A stretch of 17,076 nt of DNA from CAURNT01 sp963526495 (lineage in GTDB: Bacteria > Fusobacteriota > Fusobacteriia > Fusobacteriales > Leptotrichiaceae), in contig CAURNT010000028.1 in assembly GCA_963526495.1 (NCBI GenBank), positions 1-17,076 on the forward strand, written 5' to 3'. This document shows positions 1-8,366 of the stretch, in pieces. The notes beneath the pieces were generated by a model. The model was not told the origin of the DNA. It searched no databases and saw nothing but the letters and a program-made list of their open reading frames with translations. Every line of letters starts with the position of its first letter. Within the stretch, counting starts at the first letter, position 1. The translations under genes and the position numbers were made by a program.

Positions 1-206
1 CATTATTAAATATTTTCTTTTTTTATACTTTTGCATCTTTTAATAAAGATTTCTATTCTTCTATTATAAGTTATAGTCAACTTTTTATAAGCAAACACTT
101 TTCTGTAATATCATCTACATTTTAGTTTCTATCTTATTAAAATATAAATTATAGCATTAACCAAAACAAAATATATTAAATTAAATTTAAATTTAAATAT
201 TTCAAT
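1..206. other. AT-rich intergenic region at window edge
   Basis: No open frame of useful length and no RNA gene is visible on either strand. The stretch is almost entirely A and T, including a short TAAATTTAAATTTAAAT palindromic block near 180-197. It separates the terminator of the lipoprotein gene from whatever lies left of the window. Confidence 0.5.
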
Positions 207-235
207 AAAAAAACCACTCATTTGAGTGGTTTTTT
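207..235. terminator. Bidirectional rho-independent terminator after bmp lipoprotein gene
   Basis: A perfect stem CCACTCA/TGAGTGG with a TT loop is flanked by A-run on the left and T-run on the right, so it gives a stem plus U-tract on both strands. It starts 14 bases past the stop of the lipoprotein gene, which it should terminate, and it would also stop transcription arriving from the left. Confidence 0.88.
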
Positions 236-248
236 AATATTTAGAATT

Positions 249-1277
249 TTATTTTAAAGGACCTTTAGTATCATCTAAAACATTAATTTTACCGTCTTTA
301 ATATCTTGTTTTAATTGTTCAACTTTAGCAATTTTTTCTTGTCCTATAATATCTTTAGTAAATTTAAATTCACTTGTTCCTACTCCATCTTCAGCTATAC
401 CAAAGTAAGTAGTTCCTGCAGTAAATGTTCCGTCTAAAGCAGCTTTTATAGTATTAAATACAGCTACATCAACATTTTTAATCATTGAAGTTAAAATAGT
501 TCCTTCAATTTCACCATCTTGATCAGAGTCAACACCAATAGCATATACTTTGTGTTCTTGAGCAGCTTTAAATACTCCAGCTCCTGAACCACCTGCAGCA
601 TGCATTATAACATCAGCTTTATTAGAAATTAAACTTTCAGTTAATTGTTTACCTGCAACTGGATCATTAAATGGATTATTTCCATTTATATAAGCACTAA
701 CAACTTGAACTGATGGATTAACATATTTTGCTCCTTGAATAAATCCAGTAGCAAATCTATATATAACTGGAGATTCCATTCCTCCAACAAATCCTATAAC
801 ATTAGTTTTAGTCATAAGTCCTGCAATTGCTCCTGTCAAGAATGAACCTTCTTGTTCTTTAAATAATAATGAAGCAATATTATCTCCTTCAGCTACATCA
901 TCAATTAAAGCAAATTTTTGATCAGGATATTCTTTAGCAACTGCTTGTAAAGAATCTTTCATTGTAAATCCTACACCAATTATTAAAGCATATTCTCCAG
1001 TTTGAGCATATTCTGTTAATTGATTTTTAGCTTCAACAGTTGGATCTTTTGGTTCATATTCAGAAACTTCAATCCCTAATTCAGTTTTTGCTCTTTCTAA
1101 ACCTCTATAAGCTGAATCATTAAAAGATTTGTCTCCTTTACCACCCGTTGAATAAACTATAGCAACTTTTTTAGGCGCTTCTGCTGTAGCAGCAGCTTCT
1201 TTTTCAGTTTTAGCTCCACATGATATTAAAAATACAAATGCAAAGAAAACTGCAAAAAGACTTAATACTTTTTTCAT
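249..1277 (-). CDS. BMP/PnrA-family nucleoside-binding lipoprotein of ABC importer
   Basis: This is the extracytoplasmic substrate-binding lipoprotein of a purine-nucleoside-type ABC importer. The first 20 residues form a lipoprotein signal (positive KK, hydrophobic stretch, lipobox LISC), giving lipidation at Cys20, followed by an Ala/Glu/Lys-rich linker. The BMP fold (PF02608; TmpC, PnrA and Med relatives) shows family motifs: GDKSFND at 48-54, GGMESP at 165-170, HAAGGSG at 226-232 and GVDSDQDG at 248-255. The length of 342 aa is normal. The ATG start follows AGGAGG with 7-base spacing. The gene lies downstream of the two permeases and the ATPase but is set apart by a terminator and has its own promoter, which fits the usual need for excess binding protein. 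Nucleoside specificity is inferred from the family; other BMP proteins bind different ligands. Confidence 0.93.
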   Translation of the reverse strand: MKKVLSLFAVFFAFVFLISCGAKTEKEAAATAEAPKKVAIVYSTGGKGDKSFNDSAYRGLERAKTELGIEVSEYEPKDPTVEAKNQLTEYAQTGEYALIIGVGFTMKDSLQAVAKEYPDQKFALIDDVAEGDNIASLLFKEQEGSFLTGAIAGLMTKTNVIGFVGGMESPVIYRFATGFIQGAKYVNPSVQVVSAYINGNNPFNDPVAGKQLTESLISNKADVIMHAAGGSGAGVFKAAQEHKVYAIGVDSDQDGEIEGTILTSMIKNVDVAVFNTIKAALDGTFTAGTTYFGIAEDGVGTSEFKFTKDIIGQEKIAKVEQLKQDIKDGKINVLDDTKGPLK

Positions 1278-1310
1278 TGTAATTCCTCCTAAATATTAAT
1301 CTGTATGTCA

Positions 1311-1339
1311 ATTATACAATTTTTACAAAATAATTTCAA
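1311..1339 (-). promoter_or_regulatory. Sigma-70-type promoter of the bmp lipoprotein gene
   Basis: On the minus strand TTGAAA (1339-1334) is separated by exactly 17 bases from a perfect TATAAT (1316-1311). It lies just downstream of the terminator that follows the permease gene and about 35 bases before the bmp start codon, so it can drive the lipoprotein gene independently. Confidence 0.8.
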
Positions 1340-1347
1340 GTATTACA

Positions 1348-1372
1348 TAAAAAAAGTGGTATAAATACCACT
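1348..1372 (-). terminator. Rho-independent terminator between permease and bmp genes
   Basis: AGTGGTAT (1355-1362) pairs perfectly with ATACCACT (1365-1372), and on the minus strand the stem is followed by a run of T. It lies 5 bases past the permease stop. It should end or attenuate the ATPase-permease-permease transcript before bmp. Confidence 0.83.
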
Positions 1373-1377
1373 AATTT

Positions 1378-2238
1378 CTATTTTTCATATGGTTTTCCAC
1401 TAGCTTTTGGAGGTCTTGATTTACGTCCAAATAGTACTAATGCAATTAAAGTTAATAGATATGGGATCATAGCTAAAAACTCTTGAGGTATTCCTCCACC
1501 ACTTGCTTTTGTGTAATCTGATAAAGCTTGACCAAAAGCAAATAATAAACTTGCAAGTATAGCACCTAACGGATTCCATCTACCAAATATCATTGCTGCC
1601 ATAGCCATAAATCCACGACCAGCTGACATATTATTTGTAAAGCTTGATAATATAACAGTTGTCATATAAGCTCCACCAAGTCCACCGAAAGCCCCTGATA
1701 AAAGAACTCCTAAATATCTATATTTATAAACGCTTATTCCAACAGTATCAGCTGCTAATGGATGTTCTCCAACAGCACGTATTCTTAAACCAAATACAGT
1801 ATGATAAACTACAAAATAAGTTACAAAAGCTAATATATATATAAATGCAATTACTAAAGCATTATTCGGATGATTAGCGGCAGCTGGAGTTGATCCTGAA
1901 ACTTTAAATATAGTTTTAATCAAATAAGAAGTTGTTGCTGTTGCAAAAAGGTTAATCGCAACACCACTTATTATTTGATCTCCTTTTAAATGTATACTTA
2001 TTATAGCATGAATTAAAGCCATTAAAATCCCAACAATAACACCTGAAAGAATTCCTAAATAAGGATTACCAGTAAAATAGTTAACTACAGCTGCAGAAAA
2101 TGCACCTGATAACATAATACCTTCAAGTCCCATATTAATTACACCAGGTATCTCACATAAACAAGCACCTACCGCTGTTATTAATACTGGTGGTGCAACT
2201 GTAATAGTTTGTATCAATAATGTTTTTAAAGCTTCCAT
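1378..2238 (-). CDS. Nucleoside ABC transporter permease, second subunit
   Basis: A membrane permease of the branched-chain/ribose permease family (PF02653), most like the NupQ/YufQ-type subunit of BMP-dependent nucleoside importers. The 286-residue protein is almost entirely hydrophobic helices, about eight to nine segments. A small-residue-rich conserved region GEHPLAADTVGI around residues 157-168 is the coupling-loop signature of this family, followed by GAFGGLGGAY. Its ATG overlaps the stop of the upstream permease (TAATG), and AGGGG lies 8 bases before it, so the two subunits are translationally coupled, as expected for a heterodimer. A terminator follows the stop immediately. Substrate is inferred from the neighbouring BMP lipoprotein. 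Confidence 0.92.
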   Translation of the reverse strand: MEALKTLLIQTITVAPPVLITAVGACLCEIPGVINMGLEGIMLSGAFSAAVVNYFTGNPYLGILSGVIVGILMALIHAIISIHLKGDQIISGVAINLFATATTSYLIKTIFKVSGSTPAAANHPNNALVIAFIYILAFVTYFVVYHTVFGLRIRAVGEHPLAADTVGISVYKYRYLGVLLSGAFGGLGGAYMTTVILSSFTNNMSAGRGFMAMAAMIFGRWNPLGAILASLLFAFGQALSDYTKASGGGIPQEFLAMIPYLLTLIALVLFGRKSRPPKASGKPYEK

Positions 2239-3332
2239 TATTTATTCCCCTTTCTCTTATTCAATAACATCTTGAATAAGTTTTCAGCAGCAACAAGAAT
2301 TATAATTAGAGCTTGTATAATAAATACAATTTCTTTATCTAATTTAAATTGTCTTTGTAATGTTTGCCCTCCAATTTCAAGAGATGCATAGAAAATTGAA
2401 GCAACTAATATACCAAATGGATTATTATTTCCAAGTAATGCTATAGCAAGACCTGTAAATCCATAATCTCCCATAATTAAATCTGTAAATCTATATTCAG
2501 CAGCTCCTCCCATAACTCTTTCAGCTCCTCCAAGACCTGCTATAGCTCCAGATAATCCCATTGCAATAAATGAGATTAACTTAGGATTAATACCAGCATT
2601 TTCTGCTGATGTTGGATTATAACCAACAGCTTTAATTTCATAACCTAATCTTGTTTTTTCAAAGAAATAATAAGAGAATAATACTAATACAATTATAATA
2701 ATAAATCCTAAATTCAAATTTTGTTTAGTATAATTATAGAAAAATAACGGTAATCTTGATACTTCTTCAATTCTTGAACTTTGATTATTAGAAGAAGCTG
2801 GATCTCTTAATGGACCAGTTGATGGATTAATTAAATATCTTTGTAAATTAATCATTACGTAATTCAACATAATTGTACTTATTACTTCATTTATATTAAA
2901 TTTTGATTTTAAGACACCTGCAATTGCAGCCCATATAAATCCACAGGCAGCAGCAAAAAATAAAGTTATTAGAATATTAATAGGTCCTAAAAATTTAAGG
3001 TTAGAAGCAACAATAGTACCTCCTATAACTGCACCAAGTCCACCAGCAGCTAATTGTCCTTGAACTCCTATATTAAATAATCCTGCTTTATATGCAAACA
3101 TAACAGCAATTGCTGAAAACATTAAAGGAGTTGCAAAAACTAAAGTTTTTGCCAATCCGTTAAACGGAAATTTAGGTGATGATTGATATAATGCAGATTT
3201 AAACATTACAGCATAAGCTTCAATAGGATTTACACCTCTTGAAATCATTATTATAGAACCTGCAATTAAAGCTATAATTACAGCTAATAACGATGGCAAC
3301 ATATTATAAACTGATTTTTTTAATTTATTCAT
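2238..3332 (-). CDS. Nucleoside ABC transporter permease, first subunit
   Basis: The larger (364 aa) inner-membrane permease partner, of the NupP/YufP type in family PF02653. It has a short positively charged N-terminus, a first membrane segment around residues 13-30, then a series of hydrophobic helices. The coupling-loop signature EIKAVGYNPTSAENAGI is visible near residues 231-247, followed by GLSGAIAGLGGAE, the counterpart of the motif in the next gene. The ATG follows AGGAGG with 8-base spacing and overlaps the end of the ATPase gene by 8 bp. Together with the ATPase, the second permease and the lipoprotein it forms a complete importer. Confidence 0.92.
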   Translation of the reverse strand: MNKLKKSVYNMLPSLLAVIIALIAGSIIMISRGVNPIEAYAVMFKSALYQSSPKFPFNGLAKTLVFATPLMFSAIAVMFAYKAGLFNIGVQGQLAAGGLGAVIGGTIVASNLKFLGPINILITLFFAAACGFIWAAIAGVLKSKFNINEVISTIMLNYVMINLQRYLINPSTGPLRDPASSNNQSSRIEEVSRLPLFFYNYTKQNLNLGFIIIIVLVLFSYYFFEKTRLGYEIKAVGYNPTSAENAGINPKLISFIAMGLSGAIAGLGGAERVMGGAAEYRFTDLIMGDYGFTGLAIALLGNNNPFGILVASIFYASLEIGGQTLQRQFKLDKEIVFIIQALIIILVAAENLFKMLLNKRKGNK

Positions 3333-4902
3333 CTAATTTACCTCCTGCCATTAATATTCCTAATTTTTCCATAGTAGCATCTTTTCTATCTAAAACTCCT
3401 ACTATTTTACCAGAATACATAACAGCTATTCTATCACTTAAAGTCATTATTTCTGTCAATTCTGCTGAAACAACAAGTATGGCTTTACCTTTTGTTCTTT
3501 CGTGCAATATTGTATTATGGATCATTTCTATTGCTCCTATATCTACTCCTCTTGTAGGTTGAGATACAATAATAAATTTATTTTCTTTTTCTAATTCTCT
3601 AGCAACCACAACTTTTTGTTGATTTCCACCTGATAATCCACCATATATTACTTTACCATCTGTAGGTCTGATATCATATTTTTCTATCATTTCTTTAGTT
3701 GTTTTTTCAACTAAATTATAATTTATTATACCTTTTGAAACATATTTATCTAAGTCACCTAGAATCAAGTTTTCATTAACAGTAAATTCATCTATAGTAG
3801 CTCTCTTATGTCTATCCTCCGGAACATGTGATAATCCAGATAATCTAATTTGTCTCGGAGTATTATTAAGTAATTCTACTCCATCTATCATATATGATCC
3901 ACTGTTTGCTTTTCTAAGTCCAGCTAAAACTTCAACTAATTCAGTTTGCCCATTACCTTCAACTCCGGCAATACCTAAAACTTCACCTTCTCTAATTTCA
4001 AAACTTACATTTTTAACCTTTTGAGTACCTAAATCATTCACAGCAACTATATCGTTTACTTTAACTAAAGTGTTTCCTATATTTACTTTTTCTTTTTTTA
4101 TGTCAAATAACACAGCTCTTCCAACCATCATATTGGCAATAACTTCTTTAGTAGCCTCACTAGTTTTAAGATTACCAACATCCTTACCACGACGAATAAC
4201 TGTAATATTATCTGATAAATCTAAAACTTCTTGTAATTTATGCGTAATGAATATTATTGTTTTTCCTTCTTTTATTAAATTACGCATAATTCCATAAAGT
4301 TCTATAACCTCTTGAGGAGTTAAAACCGCACTTGGTTCATCAAATATTAATAATTCAGCACCTTTAAATAGTATTTTTAAAATTTCTATTCTTTGTTGAA
4401 TTCCAACAGACAAATCTCCTACTTTAGAGTCAGGATCTATATTTAATCCATATTTTTCAGAAACCTCTCTTACTTGTCTTCTTGCAGTTTCTAAATCAAA
4501 TAAAAATTTTCCTTTTGTAGGTTCAAATCCTAAAACCATATTTTCAGCAACAGTTAATGTTTCTACCAACATAAAATGTTGATAAACCATCCCTATCCCT
4601 AAACGTGCAGCTTCAGTAGGTGTATCTATGCTCACCTCTTGTCCTTTATAGAAAATTTTTCCTGAAGTAGGATCGTATAATCCATTTAAAATTTTCATTA
4701 GAGTTGATTTCCCAGCTCCATTTTCACCAACTATAGCATGAATTTCTCCTGTTTTAATTTTTAAAGTAATATCGTCATTAGCAACGATTTTTCCACCTAA
4801 AAATTCTTTTCTTATATTTTGCATTTCTAAAATATATTCAGTAGAAACATCAGCCAAAGCATCTTTTTTTGTACCTTGCTCTTTTAAAATATAGTCGCTC
4901 AT
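3325..4902 (-). CDS. Nucleoside ABC transporter ATP-binding protein, dual-domain
   Basis: The cytoplasmic energising subunit with two fused ABC domains, as in YufO/RbsA-type carbohydrate/nucleoside importers. The start at 4902 is preferred because GGGAGG lies 5 bases upstream; the frame stays open to 4986 but that longer start has no RBS and would cover the promoter. With this start the protein is 525 aa. Domain 1 has Walker A GENGAGKST at 59-67, Q-loop Q108, signature LSVGIQQR at 164-171, Walker B LLIFDEP at 184-190 and H221. Domain 2 has a degenerate Walker A (GVEGNGQTE), an intact LSGGNQQK signature and a Walker B in which the Asp-Glu is replaced (IIVSQPTRG). Such asymmetry is normal for this family and leaves one fully catalytic site. 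Confidence 0.93.
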   Translation of the reverse strand: MSDYILKEQGTKKDALADVSTEYILEMQNIRKEFLGGKIVANDDITLKIKTGEIHAIVGENGAGKSTLMKILNGLYDPTSGKIFYKGQEVSIDTPTEAARLGIGMVYQHFMLVETLTVAENMVLGFEPTKGKFLFDLETARRQVREVSEKYGLNIDPDSKVGDLSVGIQQRIEILKILFKGAELLIFDEPSAVLTPQEVIELYGIMRNLIKEGKTIIFITHKLQEVLDLSDNITVIRRGKDVGNLKTSEATKEVIANMMVGRAVLFDIKKEKVNIGNTLVKVNDIVAVNDLGTQKVKNVSFEIREGEVLGIAGVEGNGQTELVEVLAGLRKANSGSYMIDGVELLNNTPRQIRLSGLSHVPEDRHKRATIDEFTVNENLILGDLDKYVSKGIINYNLVEKTTKEMIEKYDIRPTDGKVIYGGLSGGNQQKVVVARELEKENKFIIVSQPTRGVDIGAIEMIHNTILHERTKGKAILVVSAELTEIMTLSDRIAVMYSGKIVGVLDRKDATMEKLGILMAGGKLDE

Positions 4903-4932
4903 TGTTTCCTCCCATTTAAAAGTATATATTAT

Positions 4933-4961
4933 ATTATACAACACAATTTCTAAATAGTCCA
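4933..4961 (-). promoter_or_regulatory. Promoter of the nucleoside ABC transporter operon
   Basis: On the minus strand TGGACT (4961-4956, four of six matches to the -35 consensus) is followed after 17 bases by a perfect TATAAT (4938-4933). It lies in the 83-bp gap between uvrC and the ATPase start, about 31 bases before that start codon. No riboswitch-like fold fits in the short leader. Confidence 0.65.
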
Positions 4962-4985
4962 TATCCACAAAAATATTTTTTTTCA

Positions 4986-6749
4986 CTAATTTTTTTTAAT
5001 TTCTCTTGCTACATTTTCAGGAACTACTAATAATAAGTCCTCAAATGAAGAGTCAAATATTTTCTTTACACTCCCAAATTTTTTAATAAGTTCTCTTTTT
5101 CTTTTAGGACCTATCCCCTTTATATCATCTAATTTAGATTTAATATTTCTTTCAGAACGTATTTTTTTATGGTATTCTATACCAAATCTATGAACCTCAT
5201 CTTGAAATCTTGTTATCATATTAAAAAGATTAAAATTATTTGATATATCATATTCTACTTTATCATCACACAATCCAAAAGTAGAATGTCTATCATCTTT
5301 ATACATACCATAAACTTTTATATTTTTGTAATTTAAATTCTCTAACATTTTTCTTATAACTGAAACATGATTTTTTCCTCCATCTAATAATATTAAATCT
5401 GGAAAATCTTCATATTTTAATCGTCTTTTAATCGCTTCCATCATTGAAGCATAATCATTAGGACCTTCAACACTTCTTATCTTATACTTTCTATAAAGTT
5501 TTTTTTCTTTTTTCCCATCAATAAAAACCACTCTAGAAGCAACACTATCTATTCCTTGTATATTAGAAATATCAAAACATTCTATAATTTTTGGATACTT
5601 TTTCAAATTTAAAAGTTTTTTCAAATCCATCAAAGCAATTTTTATTTTATTTTCACTTTTATAATATTCATTTATTATAAAATCTAAATTTCTAATTCCT
5701 AATTCTAACAATTTCTTTTTCGTACTATTTATTATCGGTGAGATAATTTTAATTTTAATATTTCTTTCAGTTTCAAACCACTTTTCTACAATATCAATAT
5801 TTTCTTTATATTCATTTTGTATAATTATACTCTTTGGTATAATTTTATTATCATAATAACTTAGAATTAATCTTTGTAAAATATCACTATCTTCAAAACT
5901 TTTTTCAATATTATACGAATTTTTATCAACAACTTTACCATCTCTAATACTAAAAATACATACAAATACTCTATTTTCTATTTCTTTAAAAACAAAAACA
6001 TCTTCATCAACAGCTCTATTTTGTTCTATTATTTGATTTTTAACCAATTCATTTAACATTTCTATTCTATTTCTTATAATCAAAGCTTTTTCAAACTCTA
6101 AGTTATTAGAAAACTCTACCATCTCATCATGTAATTTATCAATAATTTTTCTATCTTTATTTTTCAAAAACTCTATCATATTATTTACATTTTCAATATA
6201 TTTTTCTTCATCAGTTTTATTAATAAATTTCCAATTACTGTTATTACTATTATAACGTAAATTAGTACCTATTATTTTTTTATTATACATATCAATAGTA
6301 ATATTATTTATATCAAAAGCTATCATTAAAATTTTTAACATATTTTTAAGATTACTAGGATATGGTCCAAAATAATATGCTTCTAAATTTATTTCTAAAT
6401 GTTTTTTACTTCTTATAATAGAAATTTGAGGATATTTTTCCTTTGTTATTTTTAAATAAGGATACGTTTTATTATCTTTAAGCAAAATATTATACTTAGG
6501 CTTATATTCTTTAATCATATTATTTTCTAAAATAAGTGCTTCAAGTTCATTATTACATATAAAGAATTCTATATCATTTATATGTTTTACTAATTCAAAA
6601 GTTTTAATCGATGATTTAGGGTTATTAAAATAACTAGAAACTCTATTTTTAAGATTTTTTGCTTTACCTATATAAATTATCTTACCTTTATTATTTTTCA
6701 TCATATACACACCAGGATTATGTGGTATATCTTTCAAATCGATAACCAT
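4986..6749 (-). CDS. uvrC: Excinuclease ABC subunit C
   Basis: UvrC makes both incisions around lesions during nucleotide excision repair, acting with UvrB. The order of domains is canonical: GIY-YIG nuclease at about 10-90 (PGVY, IIYIGKAKNLKNR), UVR helical motif at about 205-238, RNase H-like endonuclease at about 385-530 with candidate catalytic D393 (CFDISNIQG), D456 (LLDGG) and H520, and a C-terminal helix-hairpin-helix (DIKGIGPKRKREL, 541-553). At 587 aa it is slightly short. The region around 120-190 that in many UvrC proteins holds a four-cysteine [4Fe-4S] cluster contains no cysteine at all here (none between residues 91 and 263). The ATG follows AAGGGGG, and the gene lies 16 bp after nth, probably co-transcribed with it as a repair pair. 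Confidence 0.95.
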   Translation of the reverse strand: MVIDLKDIPHNPGVYMMKNNKGKIIYIGKAKNLKNRVSSYFNNPKSSIKTFELVKHINDIEFFICNNELEALILENNMIKEYKPKYNILLKDNKTYPYLKITKEKYPQISIIRSKKHLEINLEAYYFGPYPSNLKNMLKILMIAFDINNITIDMYNKKIIGTNLRYNSNNSNWKFINKTDEEKYIENVNNMIEFLKNKDRKIIDKLHDEMVEFSNNLEFEKALIIRNRIEMLNELVKNQIIEQNRAVDEDVFVFKEIENRVFVCIFSIRDGKVVDKNSYNIEKSFEDSDILQRLILSYYDNKIIPKSIIIQNEYKENIDIVEKWFETERNIKIKIISPIINSTKKKLLELGIRNLDFIINEYYKSENKIKIALMDLKKLLNLKKYPKIIECFDISNIQGIDSVASRVVFIDGKKEKKLYRKYKIRSVEGPNDYASMMEAIKRRLKYEDFPDLILLDGGKNHVSVIRKMLENLNYKNIKVYGMYKDDRHSTFGLCDDKVEYDISNNFNLFNMITRFQDEVHRFGIEYHKKIRSERNIKSKLDDIKGIGPKRKRELIKKFGSVKKIFDSSFEDLLLVVPENVAREIKKN

Positions 6750-6765
6750 TATTCCCCCTTATAAT

Positions 6766-7410
6766 TTACTTTTTAATATTATTTTCATAATATTTACAAA
6801 ATTCTTTTATTTCACATTGACTACATTTAGGTTTACGCGCTATACATTTATCTCTACCTTGAAGTATAAGATAATGAGAATAATAATACCACATTTTTTT
6901 AGGTATTAATTTCATAAGTTTCTTCTCAATTTGTTCTACATTATCATTATCAACAAAGCCAATTCTATTAGATAAACGTTTCACATGAGTATCCACTACT
7001 ATTCCTGATTTTATACCCCATAAATCACCAAGAACAACATTAGCAGTTTTTCTTCCAACTCCTCCTAACTCTAAAAGTTGTTCCATATTCTTAGGAATTT
7101 CACCATTATACTTTTCAACTAAAGTTTTAGCATTTTCTTTAATATTACGAGCTTTAGCTTTATAAAAACCAGTCGACTTAATGTATTTTTCTAAAGTCTC
7201 TACATCCATATTATAAACATCTTTAGGTTCTCTTATAACTTTAAATAATTCTCTTGTAACAATATTTACTCTTTTATCTGTACATTGTGCTGAAAGTATA
7301 ACAGCTACCATTAATTGATACTCTGTCTCATATAATAATTCAGTTTTGGCATCTCCAAACTTATTACTTAAAATTTCTAATACATTCTTTACTCTATCTT
7401 TTACTAACAT
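6766..7410 (-). CDS. nth: Endonuclease III (DNA glycosylase/AP lyase)
   Basis: Base-excision repair enzyme that removes oxidised pyrimidines and cleaves abasic sites. The helix-hairpin-helix LLELGGVGRKTANVVLG (112-128) carries the catalytic lysine K121, and the conserved aspartate is D140 in VDTHV. A C-terminal iron-sulphur cluster motif is complete: Cys189, Cys196, Cys199 and Cys205 (C-X6-C-X2-C-X5-C). The length of 214 aa matches the family. The ATG follows GGAG with only 4 bases of spacing. The gene begins 19 bases after the hairpin of the L27 terminator, leaving no obvious space for its own promoter; expression may rely on read-through or a start site inside rpmA. Confidence 0.95.
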   Translation of the reverse strand: MLVKDRVKNVLEILSNKFGDAKTELLYETEYQLMVAVILSAQCTDKRVNIVTRELFKVIREPKDVYNMDVETLEKYIKSTGFYKAKARNIKENAKTLVEKYNGEIPKNMEQLLELGGVGRKTANVVLGDLWGIKSGIVVDTHVKRLSNRIGFVDNDNVEQIEKKLMKLIPKKMWYYYSHYLILQGRDKCIARKPKCSQCEIKEFCKYYENNIKK

Positions 7411-7419
7411 ATTTCTCCA

Positions 7420-7446
7420 TAAGAAAAAAAGCCTTATACAAGGCTT
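7420..7446 (-). terminator. Rho-independent terminator after rpmA
   Basis: AAGCCTT (7429-7435) pairs with AAGGCTT (7440-7446) around a 4-base loop; on the minus strand the stem is followed by seven T. It sits 5 bases past the L27 stop and closes the ribosomal operon, but also lies in the nth leader. Confidence 0.85.
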
Positions 7447-7450
7447 ATAT

Positions 7451-7735
7451 TTATTTTTTTTCTGCGTAAATACTTACTCTTTTTTTCCCTTTAAATGATT
7501 CAAATTTAACATAACCATCTATTAATGCAAATAAAGTATAATCTTTACCTAATCCCATATTTACACCTGGGTGGAACTTAGTTCCTCTTTGTCTTACAAT
7601 TATATTTCCTGCTTTTACAGCTTCTCCATCATATCTTTTAACACCTAAATATTTAGGGTTAGAGTCTCTACCATTTTTAGTAGACCCTTGTCCTTTTTTT
7701 GAGGCGAATAATTGCAAATTCAACTTTAATATCAT
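7451..7735 (-). CDS. rpmA: Large ribosomal subunit protein bL27 (with cleavable N-terminal extension)
   Basis: Component of the 50S subunit whose N-terminus reaches the peptidyl-transferase centre. The start chosen is the ATG at 7735, which overlaps the prp stop (ATGA) and has GGAGG 8 bases upstream; an earlier in-frame TTG at 7750 is unlikely. The 94-aa product starts MILKLNLQLFASKKG, carrying the short extension LNLQLF just before ASKKG that is removed by the Prp protease in Firmicutes and relatives; cleavage is expected between F10 and A11. The rest is standard L27 (GSTKNGRDS, GNIIVRQRGTKFHPG). The adjacent prp gene supports the processing. Confidence 0.96.
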   Translation of the reverse strand: MILKLNLQLFASKKGQGSTKNGRDSNPKYLGVKRYDGEAVKAGNIIVRQRGTKFHPGVNMGLGKDYTLFALIDGYVKFESFKGKKRVSIYAEKK

Positions 7736-8067
7736 TTTCCATACCTCCAAACTTTAAATTGTACATTCTTAGGATAATCTTTTGCAACTTGCTGTGAAAA
7801 AAGTTTAAATGAATTAAGAAAATCTTGAGATTTAATTAAATCTTCTTCACTTATTTTAGCAAGATCACACAACATATACCCATCTTTCATCTCATATTCT
7901 ATATCTTTAACACCCAATACTTCTATCAAAGCATTTAACGTCATTATTGATGTTGAAGAAATAGATGCACATACTATATCTGTCCCATATTCAGAACTAT
8001 TAGTATGTCCTTTAATTAAAAATTTTACAATTTTCTCATCAATTTCAGAAAATTCAATTTTTGTCAT
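7732..8067 (-). CDS. prp: Ribosomal-processing cysteine protease Prp
   Basis: A small cysteine protease that cuts the N-terminal extension from L27 so that the ribosome can be completed. The 111-aa protein contains the catalytic pair expected from the staphylococcal enzyme, His21 (in KGHTNSSEYG) and Cys33 (in DIVCASIS). The ATG is 2 bp downstream of the rplU stop with an AAAGG site 6 bases before it, and the stop overlaps the rpmA start. The gene is thus translationally coupled between L21 and L27, the arrangement typical of bacteria with extended L27. Confidence 0.93.
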   Translation of the reverse strand: MTKIEFSEIDEKIVKFLIKGHTNSSEYGTDIVCASISSTSIMTLNALIEVLGVKDIEYEMKDGYMLCDLAKISEEDLIKSQDFLNSFKLFSQQVAKDYPKNVQFKVWRYGK

Positions 8068-8069
8068 AA

Positions 8070-8366
8070 TTAACCTTTAATATCTTTAACTTCGATTAAA
8101 GTATATTGTTGTCTATGACCTTTTTTTCTGTAGTATGTTTTCTTATTGTATTTAAAGTTGATAACTTTTTTACCTTTTCCGTGTTCTTTAACTTCAGCAA
8201 CAACTTTAGCACCATTAACAAATGGAGTTCCAACTTTATCTCCAACCATTAATACTTCTTCAATTGTAACTTCGTTTCCAACTTCTACGGCTAATTTTTC
8301 AACTTTCAATAATGAACCTACTTCAACTTTATACTGTTTACCACCAGTTTTAATCACTGCAAACAT
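8070..8366 (-). CDS. rplU: Large ribosomal subunit protein bL21
   Basis: A 50S protein binding 23S rRNA. The start is taken as the ATG at 8366: it follows GGAGG with 7 bases of spacing and gives the standard N-terminus MFAVIKTGGKQYKV; a longer in-frame start at 8387 would include the RBS as codons. The 98-aa length and the C-terminal KKTYYRKKGHRQQYT motif are typical. It is first in the rplU-prp-rpmA operon, downstream of a near-consensus promoter and a structured leader. Confidence 0.96.
   Translation of the reverse strand: MFAVIKTGGKQYKVEVGSLLKVEKLAVEVGNEVTIEEVLMVGDKVGTPFVNGAKVVAEVKEHGKGKKVINFKYNKKTYYRKKGHRQQYTLIEVKDIKG

Noticed and set aside
4903..4932. Purine riboswitch controlling the nucleoside importer
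   Set aside because: Only about 30 bases lie between the promoter -10 and the start codon, too short for an aptamer.
4903..4986. Longer N-terminus of the ABC ATPase
   Set aside because: The extra 28 codons lack an RBS and overlap a good promoter; the ATG at 4902 has GGGAGG at ideal spacing.
7736..7750. Upstream TTG start for L27
   Set aside because: The ATG at 7735 overlaps the prp stop, has GGAGG upstream and gives the known Prp-cleavable N-terminus.
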